A stretch of 64,000 nt of DNA from Undibacterium sp. (GTDB lineage: Bacteria; Pseudomonadota; Gammaproteobacteria; Burkholderiales; Burkholderiaceae_D), in assembly GCF_030651495.1 (NCBI RefSeq), contig NZ_JAUSFI010000166.1, forward strand, positions 1 to 64,000. The letters run 5' to 3'. This document shows, piece by piece, positions 29,887 through 39,200 of the stretch (within the stretch, counting starts at the first letter, position 1; each line of letters begins with the position of its first letter). Below the pieces are notes generated by a model that made no database searches, was not told the origin of the DNA, and saw nothing but the letters and a program-made list of their open reading frames with translations. Position numbers and translations under genes: made by a program.

Positions 29887-30356
29887 TTGCTCTCATCCTT
29901 ACCTTCAGCCGCTTTACTGAATAAAAATTGACTAATCAAATTTTCCAGCACGACTGCAGATTGCGTCATTTTAATACGGTCTCCAGCGACCAGATTATTG
30001 GTGTCGCCTCCTGGTTCCAAGCCGATATACTGCTCACCTAGCAAGCCGGCGGTGAGAATTTTAGCTGAAGTATCTTTAGGAAATTTATAACGATTTTCCA
30101 TTTGTAAAATTACTGTAGCCTGATATGTTTTATCATCAAACCTGATCTCGCTAACGCGTCCGACCACGACTCCTGCACTCTTGACCGCAGCCTTAGGTTT
30201 CAAACCACCAATATTGTCAAATCTGGTGACAACATCATAGGTCTTATCAAAAGACAATGTACTCATATTGCCAGCCTTCAATGCCAAAAACAGCAAAGCG
30301 GCCGCGCCCAAAAGTACGAATAATCCGACCCAGAAATCCAGTGATTTTTTTTGCAT
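29883..30356 (-). CDS. mlaD: MlaD, MCE-domain subunit of the Mla transporter
   Basis: Periplasmic hexameric ring protein anchored in the inner membrane that binds phospholipid above MlaE. The 157 residues have one N-terminal membrane segment (FWVGLFVLLGAAALLFLAL) and one MCE domain (VVTRFDNIGGLKPKAAVKSA through LLGEQYIGLEPGGD). The ATG at 30356 fits the family; nine upstream in-frame codons do not. The gap to mlaE is 127 bases. Confidence 0.94.
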   Translation of the reverse strand: MQKKSLDFWVGLFVLLGAAALLFLALKAGNMSTLSFDKTYDVVTRFDNIGGLKPKAAVKSAGVVVGRVSEIRFDDKTYQATVILQMENRYKFPKDTSAKILTAGLLGEQYIGLEPGGDTNNLVAGDRIKMTQSAVVLENLISQFLFSKAAEGKDESK

Positions 30357-30483
30357 AGTAAACCTCTTGCCATACAGCCGCACATTAAACAGATGCAGCC
30401 ATGTTGAAATAATCCATCTAACTATTTTTCAGTTTCACATCAGGGCACTAGTCCAGGAACTGAAAAACTGTTCTGATTAAACT

Positions 30484-31254
30484 TTATTGAAACATCCACG
30501 CTGTGAGCAAAAAATCCAGCCACAACACCAGCAAAGAAGAAATCACCACGGTTCGCGTTGTTGCTCGCGCCACACCCTCAGGCGTAGGCATTGCTTCGTA
30601 GCCCTGAAACAAGGCGACGAAAGTCACCGCAAAGCCAAACACGATACTTTTTATGACGCCATTCCCTATATCTTGCCAGACATCAACACCTGCCTGCATT
30701 TGCGACCAGAAGGAACCATCATCCACACCAATCAATTTAACGCCAACCAGATATCCACCGATCACACCCATGGCATTAAAAATCGCCGTCAGTATCGGCA
30801 AGGCAATCACGCCAGCAACAAAACGCGGCGCAAGCACGCGCTGCAAAGGGTTAACAGCCATCATTTCCATTGCGGCAAGTTGCTCGCCCGCTTTCATCAA
30901 CCCGATTTCGGCAGTTAAGGAAGTGCCGGCACGGCCAGCAAACAGCAAGGCCGTCACTACCGGCCCAAGTTCACGCGTCAGTGACAAGGCGACTAACAGA
31001 CCCAGCGCTTCTTCAGAACCATATCTATTCAGTGTGTAATAGCCTTGGTAGCCCAGCACAAAACCTACAAACAAGCCCGATACGGCAATAATTATGAGCG
31101 AATAGTTGCCGATGAAGTGAATCTGATCGCTAATCAGTCTCGGCCTGCGCCACAAACCAGCTGCATTGAATAAAATAATAAAAAAACTACGCGTTGCATA
31201 CCCCAGATCCGCCGCGACCTGACGCACCATGTGACCTAAGCGAGAAATCATCAT
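30484..31254 (-). CDS. mlaE: MlaE, permease subunit of the Mla transporter
   Basis: Inner-membrane permease of the MlaFEDB phospholipid transporter (YrbE family). The 256 residues have about five hydrophobic segments and the YrbE signature: SLTRELGPVVTALLFAGRAG, then EIGLMKAGEQLAAMEMMAVN. It overlaps mlaF by 4 bases (ATGA). Confidence 0.95.
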   Translation of the reverse strand: MMISRLGHMVRQVAADLGYATRSFFIILFNAAGLWRRPRLISDQIHFIGNYSLIIIAVSGLFVGFVLGYQGYYTLNRYGSEEALGLLVALSLTRELGPVVTALLFAGRAGTSLTAEIGLMKAGEQLAAMEMMAVNPLQRVLAPRFVAGVIALPILTAIFNAMGVIGGYLVGVKLIGVDDGSFWSQMQAGVDVWQDIGNGVIKSIVFGFAVTFVALFQGYEAMPTPEGVARATTRTVVISSLLVLWLDFLLTAWMFQ

Positions 31255-32066
31255 GAATGCCCCCCAGCAGTGCGCTTCAAGCCCAAATCATCCGCCAGCG
31301 ATTTACCTGGATAATGAAATGGAACCGGGCCGTCATGTTCAGCGTGAACAAATTGTTTCACATAAGGATCACTTGAGTTCAGCATCTGTTCCGGCGTACC
31401 CTGGGCAACAATTTTTCCCTGGGATAAAAAATACACATAATCAGCGATGGCAAATGATTCATGCACATCATGCGATACCAGAATGGAAGTAGACCCTAAC
31501 GCGTCATTCAAGTTTCTGATGAGGTTAGCAATCACCCCCATAGAAATCGGGTCCAGGCCAGCGAACGGTTCGTCATACATGATCAGTTGCGGATCGAGTG
31601 CGACCGCTCGTGCCAATGCTACCCTGCGCGCCATGCCACCGGAGACTTCCGCCGGTTTCAAGTTCGCCGCATTGCGCAAACCTACCGCATGCAACTTCAT
31701 CAGCACCAGATCATGAATCAGGCTTTCCGGCAAATTGGTATGTTCACGTAAAGGAAACGCGACGTTCTCAAATACGCTCAAATCGGTGAACAAGGCACCG
31801 TGCTGAAACAACATTCCCATTTTTCGGCGCAAAGCATACATCGCCTTGATATCGAGCGACTGCACCGCCTGTCCATCGACAGAAATACCGCCGCGCTGTG
31901 GCTGTATCTGTCCGCCTATCAGGCGCAAGATAGTAGTTTTACCCGAGCCAGATCCGCCCATCACGGCAACAACTTTGCCGCGTGGGAAATCCATGTTCAA
32001 ACCGGACAAAATAGACCGGTCGCCATAGCTAAAGTGTAGATCACGAATTTCGACGAGATTAGGCAC
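31251..32066 (-). CDS. mlaF: MlaF, ATPase subunit of the Mla transporter
   Basis: ATP-binding subunit of the phospholipid transporter. The 271 residues show Walker A (VMGGSGSGKTTILRL), the signature AEVSGGMARRVALARA, Walker B (LIMYDEPFAGLDPIS), and the switch His in LVSHDVHESF. The C-terminal tail is typical of MlaF. It is the first gene of a long minus-strand run, so its promoter should lie in the AT-rich 32067-32692 region. Confidence 0.95.
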   Translation of the reverse strand: MPNLVEIRDLHFSYGDRSILSGLNMDFPRGKVVAVMGGSGSGKTTILRLIGGQIQPQRGGISVDGQAVQSLDIKAMYALRRKMGMLFQHGALFTDLSVFENVAFPLREHTNLPESLIHDLVLMKLHAVGLRNAANLKPAEVSGGMARRVALARAVALDPQLIMYDEPFAGLDPISMGVIANLIRNLNDALGSTSILVSHDVHESFAIADYVYFLSQGKIVAQGTPEQMLNSSDPYVKQFVHAEHDGPVPFHYPGKSLADDLGLKRTAGGHS

Positions 32067-32692
32067 GAAGAGAATTTTGGTGTAAAGGCGAGATTGTAAT
32101 GCAGAACCGCATATCAGGTTTGACGTAAACTATGTTAAAAATGTAATGAAATTTTTAACATTTGGTAAAAATGTAAAATAACCGTATATTTACAAGAAAA
32201 TATTTACTTATTAAGAATTTTATTCTGAATTTCGATGATTAAATCATTAAAATAAATGAACTTCGGGTCATATATTTGCATTTCAGGATTTTTTTATTTC
32301 TTCTGGAGAATACTTACTTTTTTCGTAAAAAATTCTCAAAATATTGATAATTCTCTATATCCCACCTCAATTACTATTTGCCGCACTTTAGATAAAATAG
32401 TCGAAAGAGATTATTTTATGAACAAGGAGTAACAAACAAGTTAATAAATCAAAGCAAGAATTTTTATTTATTTTGATCTAAATATATCTCAAAGAACATC
32501 TCGCGCAAGCCATCTGCCGTTTTTTTACATTTCATTTTTACGCTTAAGACAGTTATTCTCAATAGTCACCTATTTTGACATTATCGTCATATTGTTTAAT
32601 CATTTATGTTAAATTTTGGCCCCTCAACTGCGTTCGAAATCCATCTTATACGCGTTTAACAGGAAGGTGAAATGTCGAGAGAAATCAATGAA
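32067..32692. other. AT-rich spacer between mlaF and the polysaccharide island
   Basis: No long reading frame. The stretch is clearly more AT-rich than mla DNA. It must contain the mlaF promoter (minus strand) and the end of the polysaccharide transcript. On the plus strand a TTGACA at about 32576, an AGGAAGGTGA ribosome-binding-site-like sequence at about 32661, and an ATG at 32672 start a 12-codon frame, described separately. No clear intrinsic terminator was found. Confidence 0.5.
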
Positions 32693-32710
32693 CTAACAGT
32701 AGCCATTTAA
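32672..32710 (+). CDS. Very short frame with good start signals; possible truncated gene or leader
   Basis: The sequence ATG...TAA encodes MSREINELTVAI. A purine-rich AGGAAGGTGAA lies just before the ATG, and a TTGACA hexamer stands about 95 bases upstream. It then runs into the antisense end of the GT61 gene. The peptide resembles the start of a double-glycine leader (M-x-R-E-x-x-E-L), but the GG and the rest are missing, so this may be the remaining 5' end of a gene cut off at the island boundary. It may equally be chance. Confidence 0.25.
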   Translation: MSREINELTVAI

Positions 32711-34033
32711 AGCTTCCAGTAAAAATTTTGGCGACACATAAAAATTACTGTGTATGGTCTTTGCTGCCCCAGATTCAGACTCACCAAGAACGTAAGTGAC
32801 TCGATTTCCACATGCCGACGCCATATTCTGCCAATAAAAATAAGAATTATGTTTATACCGAGCAATCAGGATGACTATGCGTGTAGTCGCGGCACAAAAA
32901 ATTAAATTCGCCAAGGCGGCACCAGTAGCACCAACGATTACCTCTGCATTGGCAAAAAATTCAACTTGCTCTAAAAAACTCAGTTTTTCTGGCTCAATTA
33001 CAAAAAACCCCCTAGCTACCAGTAATTTTTCAATCTCTGCCGCATTACTGACATTTCTATACTCAGAATTACGTCTAATAAATATTTTTAATTTCTTAGG
33101 ACGTGTAGCCAAGTCTGATATTTTCGCTGTTATATGGTCCCTCATAGAGAGCAGCGCAAATGAGCTAAAAATACCATGAGAATGTCCTGGCAACGCTTCC
33201 TTGCCAGGTCTTTTTTCAAACGGCACATATCCGACAGGTGACAAGACATGAAGCGACTTAACTTGTACAGACTCTCCAATGTCTAGCCCAATTAAATCAA
33301 CATCAAGTCCAGCAACTATTTCTATTGCTTCCACCAAATTTTGATGTAAGCCCGCATCAATAATTAAAGAGCTTGCATTATTTTCCTTATTTGCTGAAAA
33401 TAGAAATATTTTTGGTAAAACTTCAGTCAGAAAATGGGCATAGTTACGGCTAACTGCATCTGTAAATATCACTCCATTTTCAATTTCTAGCTCAGCGCTT
33501 GGAAACAAAAATTTAGTAACAATTAATTTTTCAGCATCAATAATGAAACGCCCATGTAATTCTTCCGAGGTGTAATCAAGATTAAAATTAATTAAATCAT
33601 GACAAACAACATAATCATTAACATCGATTAAGTTACTGGCCCCGGTAACAATAGCATTCTCAACAATTCCACAAACAATCTCAGGAAAATCATATTCCTT
33701 GTGCGGCTGTAAAAGATGGTGTCTCAAATATTTAGGAAAGACGTCAGGCATAGGCGTGACGACAACTTTTCTTGAATACAAAATTTTAGGATCCACCACA
33801 TACTGAGAAAATTTGATCAAAGGGGTGTGGCTAAACTTTTCGGATCTGAGCTTGGAATATAATTTCATCCCGAAAGGAAAAAGCCTTTTCCATGCCCAAA
33901 GGGCAGAACTACGAACAAATGGAATCTCCCGTAAATATTTTTTGTAAAGTCTCCCAAAAAAACTACGTTGGAAATAAGAAAGTGTTTTTACATCCAAATT
34001 TTCATTTGACTGAATTTTCAATGATGAGGTCAT
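32693..34033 (-). CDS. Glycosyltransferase family 61 (DUF563) protein
   Basis: Cytoplasmic or membrane-associated glycosyltransferase of the GT61/DUF563 type, found in capsule and O-antigen loci. The 446 residues carry the C-terminal GT61 signature: KIFIRRNSEYRNVSN, VEFFANAEVIVGATGAALAN and LIFCAATTRIVIL. The N-terminal ~150 residues are less conserved. It overlaps the wzt-like gene by 4 bases. It is the only recognisable glycosyltransferase in the island; donor and acceptor are unknown. Base composition is AT-rich compared with the mla and gltBD genes, consistent with transfer. Confidence 0.82.
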   Translation of the reverse strand: MTSSLKIQSNENLDVKTLSYFQRSFFGRLYKKYLREIPFVRSSALWAWKRLFPFGMKLYSKLRSEKFSHTPLIKFSQYVVDPKILYSRKVVVTPMPDVFPKYLRHHLLQPHKEYDFPEIVCGIVENAIVTGASNLIDVNDYVVCHDLINFNLDYTSEELHGRFIIDAEKLIVTKFLFPSAELEIENGVIFTDAVSRNYAHFLTEVLPKIFLFSANKENNASSLIIDAGLHQNLVEAIEIVAGLDVDLIGLDIGESVQVKSLHVLSPVGYVPFEKRPGKEALPGHSHGIFSSFALLSMRDHITAKISDLATRPKKLKIFIRRNSEYRNVSNAAEIEKLLVARGFFVIEPEKLSFLEQVEFFANAEVIVGATGAALANLIFCAATTRIVILIARYKHNSYFYWQNMASACGNRVTYVLGESESGAAKTIHSNFYVSPKFLLEALNGYC

Positions 34034-34773
34034 GCTACTAAACCCGCTTCAATATAATGATCAATCACAGAATTAGACTCTCCATCTTCTTTAATTTGAC
34101 CATGATCCAACCAAATTACTCGATCGCAAAAGGTCCTCAATAGATTTGTGTCATGCGATACTAAAACCATAATATTAGCTTTATCGACCATCTGCGTCAT
34201 CCTCGCAGTTGCTTTCTTAACGAATGCGGCATCACCGCCTGCAAATAATTCATCCAATACAAGTATCTCTGGGTGTACTGCGGTTGCCAAAGAAAACGCC
34301 AACCTTAAATACATACCAGTCGAATAATACTTAACTGGGGTATCAATAAATTCTTCTAATTCAGCAAAAGCAATCACTTCCGGTTCCAGCACTTTCAACA
34401 ACTCATTGCTATATCCCAATATTGCGCCATTCAAATAAATATTTTCACGCCCAGTAAATTCAGGATGAAAACCAGCGCCAATTTCAAGTAAGGGCGCAAT
34501 ACGTCCATCAACAAAAATACTTCCATCAACAGGTTCATAAATTCGACATAATGCTTTTAAAAAAGTACTTTTCCCAGCACCATTATGGCCAACGATTCCC
34601 ACCCGCTCACCTTGATTTATTTTCAAAGAAATATTTTTTACGGCAAAAAAATCTGAATACCCCGACTTTTGACCGCTTCTAAAAAAACTAGATATATAGT
34701 CCTTTAGTGAGGGCGAACGGTCATGATAAAGTCGAAATTTTATCGACAAATCATTAATAACAATACTTGACAT
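34030..34773 (-). CDS. Polysaccharide ABC exporter ATPase (Wzt/KpsT-like)
   Basis: ATPase of an O-antigen, capsule or teichoic-acid type exporter. The 247 residues show Walker A (GIVGHNGAGKSTFLKA), the atypical signature YYSTGMYLRLAFSLA characteristic of this subfamily, and Walker B (ILVLDELFAGGD). It ends soon after the ATPase core, so it lacks the C-terminal carbohydrate-binding domain that some Wzt proteins carry. It pairs with the permease gene 5 bases upstream. Confidence 0.9.
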   Translation of the reverse strand: MSSIVINDLSIKFRLYHDRSPSLKDYISSFFRSGQKSGYSDFFAVKNISLKINQGERVGIVGHNGAGKSTFLKALCRIYEPVDGSIFVDGRIAPLLEIGAGFHPEFTGRENIYLNGAILGYSNELLKVLEPEVIAFAELEEFIDTPVKYYSTGMYLRLAFSLATAVHPEILVLDELFAGGDAAFVKKATARMTQMVDKANIMVLVSHDTNLLRTFCDRVIWLDHGQIKEDGESNSVIDHYIEAGLVA

Positions 34774-34778
34774 AACAA

Positions 34779-35567
34779 TCAGAGCCTAAAAACAATTTTC
34801 TTTTGAAATTTCATAAATACTATCAAGCCTATCACCATCGATATTAAGGTAAAAATACACGCACTAATAAGTATCGAGAGGGAAGGTAGAGCAGCAGAAT
34901 TTAGCGGAGCACGGAACAACTCAATAAAAGGTACCAATGGATTAATTCCAACTAACCATCCAACCTTCCCCTCCAGCATCTCCTTCTTATACATTACCGG
35001 TGTCAAGAAGAATAATGCTTGCATTGCAACAGTTATAATGTATTGAAGATCCCGAAAAAAAACAGTTGCAATTGAAAAAATCAATGCAATCCCTAATGTG
35101 AAAAAATACAGTAATAAAAATGCAAAGGGAATAAATAAAAGTTGCCACGATAAATTACCACCTATCGAGACAATCATGACGAACAAGGCTATAAATGATA
35201 AAACACTATCAATTAGAACACCCGTAGCGACGCTTAAAGGAAACAATGTTTTAGGAAGATAGATTTTTTTTATCAAGCCTTCATTACTGATAAATGCCGA
35301 ACTACATTGAATGACTGACGAACTAAAGCAATTCCATGGAATCATTCCTGCAAATAAAAATACAGCATAGGTTTTTAGCTCATAATTAAAGAGCTTAGAA
35401 AACACAACTGCTGTAACGGACATCATTAAAAGCGGATTAATTAAAGTCCACAAAAAACCGAGGGCAGTCCTTCGATAACGCAATATTAATTGCTGCCGAA
35501 TTAATTGTTTTAATACAGAACGATGCGAATACAACTCAGTACACTGCAAAATAAAATCTTTAAACAT
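34779..35567 (-). CDS. Polysaccharide ABC exporter permease (Wzm-like)
   Basis: ABC-2 permease that moves lipid-linked glycan across the inner membrane. The 262 residues begin MFKDFILQCTELYSHRSVLK and show about six membrane segments and the family core YRRTALGFLWTLINPLLMM. The ATG at 35567 is preferred because an AAGG ribosome binding site stands 7 bases upstream; a longer in-frame start at 35594 is unlikely. It is AT-rich, like its neighbours. Confidence 0.9.
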   Translation of the reverse strand: MFKDFILQCTELYSHRSVLKQLIRQQLILRYRRTALGFLWTLINPLLMMSVTAVVFSKLFNYELKTYAVFLFAGMIPWNCFSSSVIQCSSAFISNEGLIKKIYLPKTLFPLSVATGVLIDSVLSFIALFVMIVSIGGNLSWQLLFIPFAFLLLYFFTLGIALIFSIATVFFRDLQYIITVAMQALFFLTPVMYKKEMLEGKVGWLVGINPLVPFIELFRAPLNSAALPSLSILISACIFTLISMVIGLIVFMKFQKKIVFRL

Positions 35568-35729
35568 TAAAATACCTTGAGGACAAATGATCACTTGTTA
35601 TTACCGTTCAAAATAACAAGCTTCCGGCTTTTAATTTAGATGCGCTTGATTTTCTAATGGAATCCTAGCATTGGAAAAATATGGCATCACAACATAAAAA
35701 AATAGCAACGAAAATACGGTGAATTACAT

Positions 35730-36845
35730 TCATTCAAAAAAATCAGCTGATGATGCTTTAATAGCAAAAACAACCTCGGATGCTTGCGCCAACGTAAGAG
35801 TAGGTCCCATAGGCAAACTCAGAACCTCATTATGTATGGCTTCAGCGATCGGAAAACTATTCGGAACAGAATAGAGGTCTTTATAAGCCAACTGTTTATG
35901 CGGTGGTATCGGGTAATGTACCATAGTGCCAATACCCACATCAGCCAGTTTTTTTGCCAGAATATCACGTGCGCAATGACGGATAACAAATAAATGCCAT
36001 ACTGGATTTGCCCAATTTGGCACAAATGGCAATACAATTCCAGCGATGTCCTTAAGCTGATCGAGATAAAATTCTGCAATTTTCACGCGCTTCGCATTAG
36101 CAGCATCCAGCATTCGTAGCTTTACACGCAACAGCGCAGCTTGCAATTCATCCAATCTGGAATTGTAACCAAGCACATCATTTTGATACTTTACGCTTGA
36201 ACCATAATTTCTATATACACGAATTATATCGGCCAAGCTACTATCATTTGTTGTAACTGCACCGCCATCTCCTATCCCGCCAAGATTTTTACCGGGATAA
36301 AAGCTGAATGCAGCTGCATCACCAAGACTGCCGACACGGCGCCCTTTATATAACGAGCCGTGAGCTTGCGCGGCATCTTCAATCACTTTAAGTCCGTAAC
36401 GGTGAGCAATTTCGTTAATTGCATCCATATCGGCGGCTTGCCCATATAGATGAACAGCAATAATCGCTTTGGTGCGGGAAGTGATTGCAGCCTCAATTTT
36501 CAATGGATCGATATTATAAGTCTGCTCATCTGGCTCAACCGGAATAGGAACTGCACCGCAGTGAGAGGCTGCAAGCCAAGTCGCAATATAAGTATTACTT
36601 GGGACGATTACTTCATCACCAAAACCGATCCCATAGGCTTTTAAAATCAAAAAAATAGCATCAAGACCATTTGCGACTCCAATCGTATGCTGTGCCTGAC
36701 AATATTGCGAAAATTCGGCTTCAAATAACTCCACCTCCTCCCCTAAAACATACCGACCAGAAGTTAATACTTTACGAAACGCATTTTCAAGTTCACTGGC
36801 TTGCTCCAGATTAATTGCTTTTAAATCAAGGAAAGGAATAGTCAT
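35730..36845 (-). CDS. fdtB: Sugar 3-aminotransferase, DegT/DnrJ/EryC1 family (FdtB-like)
   Basis: PLP-dependent aminotransferase that would turn dTDP-3-keto-6-deoxyhexose into the 3-amino sugar (dTDP-Fuc3N or dTDP-Qui3N). The 371 residues begin [20 protein letters not shown]. They show [11 protein letters not shown], the catalytic-lysine motif [16 protein letters not shown] and the dimer region [17 protein letters not shown]. Adjacent to an FdtA-type isomerase, which supports the substrate call. The symbol is by analogy; fucose versus quinovose configuration is not decided. No FdtC-type N-acetyltransferase is seen in the window. Confidence 0.82.
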   Translation of the reverse strand: MTIPFLDLKAINLEQASELENAFRKVLTSGRYVLGEEVELFEAEFSQYCQAQHTIGVANGLDAIFLILKAYGIGFGDEVIVPSNTYIATWLAASHCGAVPIPVEPDEQTYNIDPLKIEAAITSRTKAIIAVHLYGQAADMDAINEIAHRYGLKVIEDAAQAHGSLYKGRRVGSLGDAAAFSFYPGKNLGGIGDGGAVTTNDSSLADIIRVYRNYGSSVKYQNDVLGYNSRLDELQAALLRVKLRMLDAANAKRVKIAEFYLDQLKDIAGIVLPFVPNWANPVWHLFVIRHCARDILAKKLADVGIGTMVHYPIPPHKQLAYKDLYSVPNSFPIAEAIHNEVLSLPMGPTLTLAQASEVVFAIKASSADFFE

Positions 36846-36873
36846 GTAATATATATTATAGATGTTTAAATTA

Positions 36874-37284
36874 CTACTTTACTTTTACGACTTCTGCAAA
36901 CTCATCATAGTCATGATAGTAATCAGATGGGTCATAATTTGTTGAAGCGAGTACCAAACAAACGCCACCAGAGGAAAAATTTTCAACTTCCCGCCACATC
37001 ATTTTTGGGATGTACAATCCATGATAAGAACGGTTCAAATGAAATTTTTTCCGTTCATGTCCGTTATCAACAATGACATCAAAACTACCAGACATCGCGA
37101 TAATTAACTGTTGAAGCTCCTTATGACCATGCCCAGCTCTCGACGATCCGCCCGGGACATCATATAAATAATATACTCTCTTAATATCAAAAGGTATGTG
37201 ATCCCCCCCCTCAATCACCGATAAATTTCCACGAGGATCCGTGTACTTAGGCAAATCAATAATTCGACATTCACCAATATTCAT
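36874..37284 (-). CDS. fdtA: dTDP-4-keto-6-deoxyglucose 3,4-ketoisomerase (FdtA/QdtA family)
   Basis: Small cupin that moves the keto group from C4 to C3 of dTDP-4-keto-6-deoxyglucose, supplying the aminotransferase. The 136 residues show the family pattern: [26 protein letters not shown], the metal/active-site histidines in [10 protein letters not shown], and [16 protein letters not shown]. The product configuration (galacto = FdtA, gluco = QdtA) cannot be told by eye. It lies 28 bases upstream of fdtB. The 496-base stretch upstream, toward rmlC, has no gene. Confidence 0.85.
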   Translation of the reverse strand: MNIGECRIIDLPKYTDPRGNLSVIEGGDHIPFDIKRVYYLYDVPGGSSRAGHGHKELQQLIIAMSGSFDVIVDNGHERKKFHLNRSYHGLYIPKMMWREVENFSSGGVCLVLASTNYDPSDYYHDYDEFAEVVKVK

Positions 37285-37780
37285 ATTAAAAATTCCAGAT
37301 AAAGATCAAAAAACTAAATTATAGTTAGTATTATATTATTATTACTGCTCGCTAATTTTTAATTACTACTTTTAAATTTTATATTATTTAGCTTTTCACG
37401 AATTTAAATATAGAAAATTCATAAAAAACAATTCATTTTGTTTAAAACGTAAATAGAAGAAATACGGGGAAAATCAAAGCTTGTCCAGATTCATTGATAC
37501 TTATGTGCTGCCCTTGTGACTTATCGGCTTCACCAATAAGTTAGATAAAATTCAGGCACATCTCACCCTGCAGTTCTTTGTATCAAAAAACACTGGTTAT
37601 TTTTAAAAGAAGTCACAGCGAATCTTCATTAATGTGATAAAAAATGAATTCAGTCGCTGAAATAATTACATCTCGTTTTGAAACACTCTGAAAATTCGCT
37701 ATTACAACAGGGCAATAAACTTATTTTTGTTAAAAATGACCTTCACTTTGGTTTGCAAAAATGACTTTCGAAATTAAGTT
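37285..37780. other. AT-rich non-coding stretch between fdtA and rmlC relic
   Basis: Strongly AT-rich, with no supported gene. It probably contains the fdtA promoter (minus strand). The two near-identical pieces TTAAAAATGACCTTC and CAAAAATGACTTTC lie about 25 bases apart near 37735-37770. The composition step occurs at the end of the rmlC relic, so a recombination joint is likely here. Confidence 0.5.
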
Positions 37781-38304
37781 AAAACATTCTACATCCGCAA
37801 ACCGTCTTCCTATTTGGTCTTTTGCAGAAAGTATAGGACTACCTTGAATGGACTACGAGGCATTAATGCTTCGGTCATCCCATGCAATAATGCGCTCAAA
37901 CTCCGGGGCCCAATAGTCAGTCGTTTTATAGATCATTTCCGAACAATTAGATAACACCAAAAAGCCATGTGCGAAGCCAGGTGACACACACATGCATTTA
38001 TTTTCTGCCGACAGTTCTACACCAACGTGCTGACCGAAGGTGGATAAACTGCGGCGGATATCCACGGTGACATCATAGACCGTACCCTGCACTACACACA
38101 CCAGCTTTCCTTGTGGTTGCTGAATCTGATAGTGCAGGCATCGTAGAACGTTTTTTACTGAACGCGAGTGATTATCCTGTAGAAATCGACATCATTCTCT
38201 ATCAATTCAGCAAATCGGCGCTGGCTGAAACTTTCAAAAAAAGCCGTGCTGATCACCGGTTCGATGATCCGCACTTCAGGAATAGCGGTGGCAATGACGT
38301 TCAC
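37781..38304 (-). pseudogene. rmlC: dTDP-4-dehydrorhamnose 3,5-epimerase, decayed (rmlC)
   Basis: A broken rfbC/rmlC. Reading from GTG 38304 (overlapping the rmlA stop) gives [15 protein letters not shown], then the frame shifts: the bases that should give a FGDxxGFFFESF motif are split over two frames. A further -1 shift occurs near 38170, after ENDVDF. The next frame then reads QDNHSRSVKNVLRCLHYQIQ and continues well to FERIIAWDDRSINAS. Next is an in-frame TAG where the family has Trp, after which SIQGSPILSAKDQIGRRFAD completes the C-terminus to about 37781. So at least two frameshifts and one amber stop are seen. Loss of function is likely unless these are sequencing errors, or another rmlC exists elsewhere in the genome. 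Confidence 0.85.
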
Positions 38305-39188
38305 TTCTGAGAGTCTTCTTTAGCTAAGCGTTGCAGATATTGGCCGTAGCCGTTCTTGGCGAGCGGCTGCGCCAGTTTTTCTAGTTGTGTAGCATTGATG
38401 AAGCCCTGGCGGTAGGCGATCTCTTCCGGGCAGCATACTTTCAATCCCTGACGATGCTCTATGGTCTGGATGAAATTACTGGCCTCGATCAGGCTCTCGT
38501 GGGTGCCGGTATCTAGCCAGGCGTAGCCACGTCCCATGATTTCGACATTGAGCTGTTCGCGTTCAAGATAGATACGGTTCAGGTCGGTAATCTCTAGCTC
38601 TCCGCGTGCGGATGGCTTGAGGTTTGCCGCCATCTCGATGACCTGGTTGTCGTAAAAGTACAGGCCCGTAACTGCGTAATTGCTCTTTGGAACCGCGGGT
38701 TTTTCTTCCAGACTGGTGGCGCGATTTTGCGCGTCGAAGGCAACCACGCCGTAACGTTCAGGATCTTGTACGTGGTAGGCGAACACGGTTGCACCTTGTT
38801 CGCGCGCCATGGCTTGTTCAAGCTGCGCTTGCAGGTCGTGGCCATAAAAAATATTGTCGCCTAACACCAAGGCACTTGGAGCGTCGCCGATAAAATCTTT
38901 ACCGATGATAAAGGCTTGGGCCAAGCCATCTGGACTAGGCTGCACTGCATACTGTAAGTTAATGCCCCACTCGCTGCCATCGCCGAGCAATTGCTCAAAA
39001 CGTGGCGTATCTTGCGGGGTGGAGATGATCAGGATATCTCGAATTCCCGCCAGCATCAGGGTGCTGAGCGGGTAGTAGATCATTGGCTTGTCATAAATAG
39101 GCAGCAGCTGCTTAGATACCACTTTGGTGACGGGATAAAGCCGCGTGCCGGAACCGCCGGCCAGGATGATGCCTTTACGTTGTGTCAT
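38301..39188 (-). CDS. rmlA: Glucose-1-phosphate thymidylyltransferase (RmlA)
   Basis: Makes dTDP-glucose from glucose-1-phosphate and dTTP. The 295 residues carry the nucleotide-binding motif [14 protein letters not shown], then [20 protein letters not shown] and [12 protein letters not shown]. The ATG at 39188 is placed about 7 bases after GAGAA and is preferred to an ATG two codons upstream. The product feeds RmlB; with rmlC decayed, the pool could go to FdtA/FdtB. Confidence 0.94.
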   Translation of the reverse strand: MTQRKGIILAGGSGTRLYPVTKVVSKQLLPIYDKPMIYYPLSTLMLAGIRDILIISTPQDTPRFEQLLGDGSEWGINLQYAVQPSPDGLAQAFIIGKDFIGDAPSALVLGDNIFYGHDLQAQLEQAMAREQGATVFAYHVQDPERYGVVAFDAQNRATSLEEKPAVPKSNYAVTGLYFYDNQVIEMAANLKPSARGELEITDLNRIYLEREQLNVEIMGRGYAWLDTGTHESLIEASNFIQTIEHRQGLKVCCPEEIAYRQGFINATQLEKLAQPLAKNGYGQYLQRLAKEDSQK

Positions 39189-39200
39189 GATCATTTCTCG

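Noticed and set aside
37730-37780. Possible IS21-type end (repeated AAAAATGAC motif) next to rmlC
   Set aside because: Only two short copies, no transposase frame nearby; not enough to call an insertion sequence.
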